NCBI GenBank assembly: GCA_026982515.1
Contig: JALSGY010000437.1
Location: 1 to 11,275, forward strand
Origin: Paracoccaceae bacterium
Lineage (GTDB): Bacteria > Pseudomonadota > Alphaproteobacteria > Rhodobacterales > Rhodobacteraceae
Length of the DNA stretch: 11,275 nt
Direction of reading: 5' to 3'
Under the pieces are notes generated by a model, which did no database searches, was not told where the DNA came from, and saw only the letters and a program-made list of their open reading frames with translations. Shown in pieces: positions 7,452 through 11,275 of the stretch (within the stretch, counting starts at the first letter, position 1; every line of letters starts with the position of its first letter). A program made the translations under genes and the position numbers.

Positions 7452-7931
7452 ATGATCAAACACCCTGCGCTCGTCTGGATACTGGTCGTCATCCAAAGCA
7501 TCGGCGGTTTCTATTTCCTGTGGGGAATCATCGCCTCGGTCTTCGGCCTGCCCGATCTGCCGATCCGCTGGGAGTGGCGTGAGTTCATCGAACTTGCCGC
7601 GGTGGCGGGGCTGATCTTCGGGGCGGTCCTGGGGGTGTCGCTTGCCCTGACGGCCCGGCGCGAGATCGACCGCGCCACCTCGTCCCGCCGCCTGCTTGCC
7701 GGGCAGTTTACCGAAGAGGTCCAGAGACGGTTCAAGGAGATGGGCCTCAGCCCGGCGGAAACCGAAGTGGCGTGGTTCCTGCTCAAGGGCATGTCCCTGA
7801 GCGAGATCGCCGAGCTGCGCGGCACCCGCGAGGGCACGGTGCGCGCGCAAAGCACCGCGCTCTACCGCAAGGCCGGCGTCTCTGGCAAGGCGCAGTTCGT
7901 CTCGCTGATCCTCGAGGATCTGCTGCTGTGA
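7452..7931 (+). CDS. Membrane-anchored LuxR-type HTH transcriptional regulator
   Basis: The 159-residue product has two transmembrane helices (about 8-31 and 46-68), with a short acidic/aromatic loop (LPDLPIRWEWREF) between them and a basic cytoplasmic linker (TARREIDRATSSRR). A complete LuxR/GerE-type helix-turn-helix follows at about 98-157: LSPAETEVAWFLLKGMSLSE, IAELRGTREGTVRAQ, then LYRKAGVSGKAQFVSLIL. There is no receiver or autoinducer domain, so any signal would have to be sensed by the membrane part or a partner protein. With both helices spanning, the HTH and the N-terminus are cytoplasmic and the loop is periplasmic. The Shine-Dalgarno is weak (CAGG 8 nt before the ATG). It lies 50 bp after the PepSY-like gene and converges with the DUF1330 gene across 16 bp. 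DNA targets are unknown; autoregulation through the 6849-6867 palindrome is possible. Confidence 0.88.
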   Translation: MIKHPALVWILVVIQSIGGFYFLWGIIASVFGLPDLPIRWEWREFIELAAVAGLIFGAVLGVSLALTARREIDRATSSRRLLAGQFTEEVQRRFKEMGLSPAETEVAWFLLKGMSLSEIAELRGTREGTVRAQSTALYRKAGVSGKAQFVSLILEDLLL

Positions 7932-7947
7932 AGCAGGCCGGAGCGGT

Positions 7948-8238
7948 TCAGTCGTCGCTGGTTTCCAGGATCATCAGATCGCGCTCGCTGGCGCCCCTGG
8001 CGTATCTCAGCGCCTCCTGATACTTGGGCGAGTTGTAGCAGGCCAGCGCATCCTCCATGGACGGAAAGCGCGCCACCACGTTGCGCGGCCGCTCGTTGCC
8101 CTCCAGCTGCACGTAGCGCCCGCCGCGGGCCAGGAACACACCGCCGTGCTCGGCGATCGCCTCGGTGGCGATGGCGGCGTATTTCATGTAGGCCTCCTCA
8201 TCGGTGACCTTTACATGCGCAATCCACAGTGCACCCAT
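7948..8238 (-). CDS. DUF1330 family protein
   Basis: The 96-residue product is a single DUF1330 domain of the ferredoxin-like dimeric alpha/beta-barrel type: WIAHVKVTDEEAYMKYAAIA, GGVFLARGGRYVQLEGNERP, then RNVVARFPSMEDALACYNSP and YQEALRYARGASERD. The Arg-Asn-Val-Val and the CYxSPxY stretch are typical. No biochemical role is established for the family that I can name. I chose the ATG at 8238 because GGAGG lies about 8 nt upstream and the family starts here; a longer reading from 8352 would overlap the 3' end of alaS with a low-complexity Arg/Pro/Ala stretch. It begins 4 bp after the alaS stop on the same strand, so it is probably cotranscribed and perhaps translationally coupled with alaS. 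Confidence 0.92.
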   Translation of the reverse strand: MGALWIAHVKVTDEEAYMKYAAIATEAIAEHGGVFLARGGRYVQLEGNERPRNVVARFPSMEDALACYNSPKYQEALRYARGASERDLMILETSDD

Positions 8239-8242
8239 TTCC

Positions 8243-10903
8243 TCAACCTCCCAGAAGTTTTTCCACCGCGGCAATGGCCGCCTCGGCGCGCGAGGGGTCC
8301 TTGCCCCCGCCCTGCGCCATGTCGGGGCGTCCGCCCCCGCCCTTGCCGCCAAGCTCTGCCACTGCCGCGCGCACCATGTCCACGGCCGAGATCCTGGCCG
8401 TGAGGTCTTCGGTGACGCCGGCCGCCACGGCCGCCTTGCCGCCGGCCTCGGCCACCAGCAGGACCGCGCCCGAGCCCAGCCGCGCCTTGTGCTCGTCGAT
8501 CAGCGATGGCAGATCCTTGCCAGAGACCCCGGAAAGCACCTGAGAAACGAATGGTATCCCATTGATACTCCTTGCTTCCACACCATTCCCCTGACCGCTG
8601 CCGCCGGCCATGGCCAGCTCGCGCCTCAGTTGCGTCACCTCGTTTTGCAGCGCCTTGCGCTCATCCATCAGCGCCCGCACCCGCTGCGCCACTTCGGCCG
8701 GTTGCGCCTTGAGCAGGCCCGCCACCTTGTTGAGCGCCCGGGCCGATTGCGTGAGATAGGACAGCGCCACCTCGCCGGTCAGGGCCTCGATCCGCCGCAC
8801 CCCGGCCGAAGAGGCGCTGTCGCCGAGGATCACGCACAGCCCGATGTCGCCGGTCTGCTTCACGTGGGTGCCGCCGCACAGCTCGATCGACCAGGCTTTG
8901 CCGTCAAGCCCCTTGCCGGTGGGGGCGCGCCCCATGGAAACCACCCGCACCTCGTCGCCGTATTTCTCCCCGAACAGCGCCTGGGCGCCGATGGCGCGGG
9001 CATCGTCGGGGGTCATGATCCGCGTCTCCACCGGGGTGTTCTGGCGGATGAAGGCATTGACCTTGGCCTCGATCGCGGCGAGTTCCTCATCGCTCAGCGC
9101 CCTGGAGTGCGAAAAATCGAAGCGCAGCCTGTCGGGCGCGTTGAGGGAGCCGCGCTGGGCCACATGCTCGCCCAGGGTTTCGCGCAACGCCTCGTGCAGC
9201 AGGTGAGTGGCCGAGTGATGGGCGCGGATGGCGGCGCGGCGGGCGTGATCCACCTCCAGCTCCGCTGCCTCGCCGGGCAGGATCTCGCCCTCGGTCACCT
9301 CGGCGAAATGAATGAACACCCCCGCCGCCTTCTTCGTGTCGGTGATCCGTGCCTCGCCCGAGGCAGTCTTCAGCGTGCCGCTGTCGCCCACCTGCCCGCC
9401 GGCCTCGGCGTAGAACGGCGTCTGGTTGACGACGATCTGCACCCTGTCGCCCCGGGACGCGCGGTTGAGGCGCTTGCCGTCGCGCACCAGGGCCAGGATC
9501 TGTCCTTCGGCCTTTTCGGTGTCGTAGCCCAGAAACTCGGTGGCGCCGTGTTCCTCGGCCAGCTCGAACCAGATGCGCGCATCGGCCGTCTCGCCCGAAC
9601 CCGCCCAGGCGGCGCGGGCCTTGGCTCGCTGCTCGGCCATTGCCCGCTCGAAGCCCTCCACATCCACCGTGCGGCCCTTCTCGCGCAGCGCGTCCTGGGT
9701 GAGATCGAGCGGAAAACCGTAGGTGTCATAGAGCCGGAAGGCGGCCTCGCCGGGCAGCGGCGCGCCCTCGGGCAGGCGGGAAAGTTCGTCTTCGAGCAGC
9801 CGCAGCCCCCTCTCCAGCGTGTTCTGAAAGCGGGTTTCCTCCAGTTTCAGGGTTTCTTCGATCAGCGCCTGGCCCTGGCGCAGCTCGGGGTAGGCCTGGC
9901 CCATCTGCGCCACCAGCTCAGGCACCAGACGATACATCACCGGCTCGCGCGCCCCCAGCAGATGGGCATGGCGCATCGCCCGGCGCATGATCCGCCGCAG
10001 CACGTAGCCGCGGCCCTCGTTGGAGGGCATCACCCCGTCGGCGATCAGGAAGGAGGTGGCGCGCAGATGGTCGGCGATCACCCGGTGATGGACGTTGCCG
10101 GGGCCGTAGGGCTCGGTGTTGGTGACATTGGCCGAGGCCTCGATCAGGGCGCGGAACAGATCGGTTTCGTAATTGTCGTGCTTGCCCTGCAGCAGCGCGC
10201 CGATACGCTCCAGCCCCATGCCGGTGTCGATCGACTGGTTGGGCAGATCCTCGCGATGCCCGTCCTCGAACTGCTGGTACTGCATGAAGACGAGGTTCCA
10301 GATCTCGATGAAGCGATCGCCGTCCTCTTCGGGGCTGCCCGGCGGGCCGCCGGGGATTTCGGGGCCATGATCATAGAAGATCTCGGTGCAGGGGCCGCAG
10401 GGGCCGGTGGGGCCCATCATCCAGAAATTGTCATTGGTGGCGATGCGGATGATGCGCTCGTCGGGCAGGCCGGCCACCTTCTTCCAGATTTGTGCCGCCT
10501 CGTCGTCGGTGTGGTAGACGGTGACCAGCAGGCGATCCCGGTCGATGGCGAACTCTCTGGTCAGCAGCTCCCAGGCGTAGGGGATCGCCGCCTCCTTGAA
10601 ATAGTCGCCGAAGGAAAAATTTCCCAGCATTTCGAAGAAGGTATGGTGGCGGGCGGTGTAGCCCACGTTGTCGAGATCATTGTGCTTGCCACCGGCTCGG
10701 ACGCATTTCTGCGCGGTGGCAGCGCGGGTGTAGTCGCGATGCTCGACACCGGTGAAGAGGTTCTTGAACTGCACCATGCCGGAGTTGGTGAACATCAGCG
10801 TCGGATCGTTGCGCGGCACCAGCGGCGAGCTGGGGACGATCTCGTGATCGTTGCGCTTGAAATAGTCCAGAAAGGTGGATCGTATCTCGTTCAGGCTGGC
10901 CAT
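8243..10903 (-). CDS. alaS: Alanyl-tRNA synthetase
   Basis: AlaRS charges tRNA-Ala with alanine and edits mischarged Ser and Gly. The 886-residue product is full length (E. coli about 876). The N-terminal class II catalytic core is clear (MASLNEIRSTFLDYF, PTLMFTNSGMVQFKN, and HHTFFEMLGNFSFGDYF from residue 86). The editing domain has both zinc/active-site motifs: HSATH with H563 and H567, and CGGTH with C676 and H680. A C-Ala domain with AVLLVAEAGGKAAVAAGVT and GGKGGGGRPDMAQGGGKDP closes the protein. The ATG at 10903 was preferred to an in-frame GTG at 10942 because the family begins with this MxxxNEIRxxFLxYF segment; the Shine-Dalgarno is only a distant GGAAG. It follows recA by 130 bp, a linkage common in alphaproteobacteria, and precedes a DUF1330 gene by 4 bp. 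Confidence 0.97.
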   Translation of the reverse strand: MASLNEIRSTFLDYFKRNDHEIVPSSPLVPRNDPTLMFTNSGMVQFKNLFTGVEHRDYTRAATAQKCVRAGGKHNDLDNVGYTARHHTFFEMLGNFSFGDYFKEAAIPYAWELLTREFAIDRDRLLVTVYHTDDEAAQIWKKVAGLPDERIIRIATNDNFWMMGPTGPCGPCTEIFYDHGPEIPGGPPGSPEEDGDRFIEIWNLVFMQYQQFEDGHREDLPNQSIDTGMGLERIGALLQGKHDNYETDLFRALIEASANVTNTEPYGPGNVHHRVIADHLRATSFLIADGVMPSNEGRGYVLRRIMRRAMRHAHLLGAREPVMYRLVPELVAQMGQAYPELRQGQALIEETLKLEETRFQNTLERGLRLLEDELSRLPEGAPLPGEAAFRLYDTYGFPLDLTQDALREKGRTVDVEGFERAMAEQRAKARAAWAGSGETADARIWFELAEEHGATEFLGYDTEKAEGQILALVRDGKRLNRASRGDRVQIVVNQTPFYAEAGGQVGDSGTLKTASGEARITDTKKAAGVFIHFAEVTEGEILPGEAAELEVDHARRAAIRAHHSATHLLHEALRETLGEHVAQRGSLNAPDRLRFDFSHSRALSDEELAAIEAKVNAFIRQNTPVETRIMTPDDARAIGAQALFGEKYGDEVRVVSMGRAPTGKGLDGKAWSIELCGGTHVKQTGDIGLCVILGDSASSAGVRRIEALTGEVALSYLTQSARALNKVAGLLKAQPAEVAQRVRALMDERKALQNEVTQLRRELAMAGGSGQGNGVEARSINGIPFVSQVLSGVSGKDLPSLIDEHKARLGSGAVLLVAEAGGKAAVAAGVTEDLTARISAVDMVRAAVAELGGKGGGGRPDMAQGGGKDPSRAEAAIAAVEKLLGG

Positions 10904-10944
10904 TTGTGCGTGACTTCCAGGCAGTTTCGGGCAGGTCCACACCG

Positions 10945-10971
10945 TTTATCGTCACCGGCGGGGGCTGTCCA
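10945..10971 (-). promoter_or_regulatory. Candidate promoter of alaS
   Basis: On the minus strand TGGACA (10971-10966, 5 of 6 to the -35) and GATAAA (10950-10945, 4 of 6 to the -10) are separated by 15 bp, short of the ideal 17. It would start transcription about 35 nt before alaS. The recA-alaS gap has a possible bulged hairpin near 11010-11033 but no T tract, so read-through from recA is also possible. Confidence 0.35.
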
Positions 10972-11033
10972 CCGCAAGCGAAAGGCCGCATCCGAGGGCA
11001 CGGCCCGGCAGGCCCCTTGCATGGCCTTGCCGC

Positions 11034-11275
11034 TCAGCCTTCGAGAACGGCCCCGTCATCGGGTGCGGAAATTTCCGCCATCCTGGCCTCCAGGTCGAAG
11101 TCGAGCCCGTGGGCGGCGCGGATCTTGTCTTCGATCTCCAGGGCGATGCGGGGATTGTCCTTCAGGAACTGCTTGGCGTTCTCGCGCCCCTGGCCGATGC
11201 GCTCATCGCCGTAGGAAAACCACGAGCCGGCCTTCTCCACCACCCCCGCCTTGACGCCGAGGTCCAGCAGTTCAC
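11034..11275 (-). CDS. recA: Recombinase RecA, C-terminal end (5' part cut by window edge)
   Basis: RecA forms nucleoprotein filaments on single-stranded DNA for homologous recombination and triggers LexA self-cleavage. Only the last 79 or so codons are in the window: ELLDLGVKAGVVEKAGSWFS, then YGDERIGQGRENAKQFLKDN and PRIALEIEDKIR, which is the typical RecA C-terminal domain, followed by an acidic tail (ISAPDDGAVLEG). The stop is at 11034-11036. The ATPase core, DNA-binding loops and promoter (where a LexA site would be expected) are beyond the right edge. It lies 130 bp before alaS on the same strand. Confidence 0.96.
   Translation of the reverse strand, partial: ELLDLGVKAGVVEKAGSWFSYGDERIGQGRENAKQFLKDNPRIALEIEDKIRAAHGLDFDLEARMAEISAPDDGAVLEG

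Noticed and set aside
8239..8352. 38-residue N-terminal extension of the DUF1330 protein
   Set aside because: It overlaps the 3' end of alaS, is Arg/Pro/Ala low-complexity, and the DUF1330 family starts at the later ATG, which has its own Shine-Dalgarno.
11016..11024. TTGCATG in the recA-alaS gap, resembling half of the 6849-6867 palindrome
   Set aside because: Only one half is present and a 7-mer repeat in 11 kb is not significant.
8204..11254. Plus-strand open frame of 1016 codons
   Set aside because: It runs antisense through the 3' part of recA, all of alaS and the start of the DUF1330 gene. Its low-complexity His/Gly/Leu/Ala composition is that of a codon-position shadow.

Overview
The window is a GC-rich piece of a bacterial chromosome. 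The gene families and their protein sequences fit an alphaproteobacterium, most likely of the Rhodobacteraceae/Roseobacter group. Supporting signs are the linkage of recA with alaS, an aspartate-type HemB without the zinc cysteines, a Tat-like SYLF lipoprotein, and a small membrane protein of a type I associate with this family. This placement is inference from family resemblance; there is no rRNA or other direct taxonomic marker. I see no insertion sequence, phage gene, tRNA, rRNA or CRISPR array.

Left part (1-2409, minus strand): an uncharacterised small membrane protein that starts at TTG is followed after 32 bp by mfd, the transcription-repair coupling factor, which runs off the left edge just before its ATPase motifs. 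Diverging from this pair, on the plus strand, are hemB (tetrapyrrole synthesis), a SYLF/YSC84-domain lipoprotein with its own well-formed promoter and terminator, and typA/bipA (ribosome-associated GTPase).

Middle part (6378-7931, plus strand): three small genes that I cannot tie to a known pathway. They encode a secreted protein with a Gly/Asn/Met repeat tail, a secreted PepSY-like protein, and a two-helix membrane protein with a cytoplasmic LuxR-type DNA-binding domain. Between the first and second gene lie a perfect 19-bp palindrome next to a good -10 box and, right at the predicted transcription start, a perfect 11-bp stem-loop. This looks like a small envelope-sensing and regulatory module and is the least ordinary part of the window.

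Right part (7948-11275, minus strand): the 3' end of recA (recombinase, SOS activator), then alaS (alanyl-tRNA synthetase) and, 4 bp after it, a DUF1330 protein. This set converges on the LuxR-type gene with a 16-bp gap. Apart from the middle module the window is housekeeping: DNA repair (mfd, recA), translation (typA, alaS) and heme synthesis (hemB). No gap between genes exceeds 180 bp.
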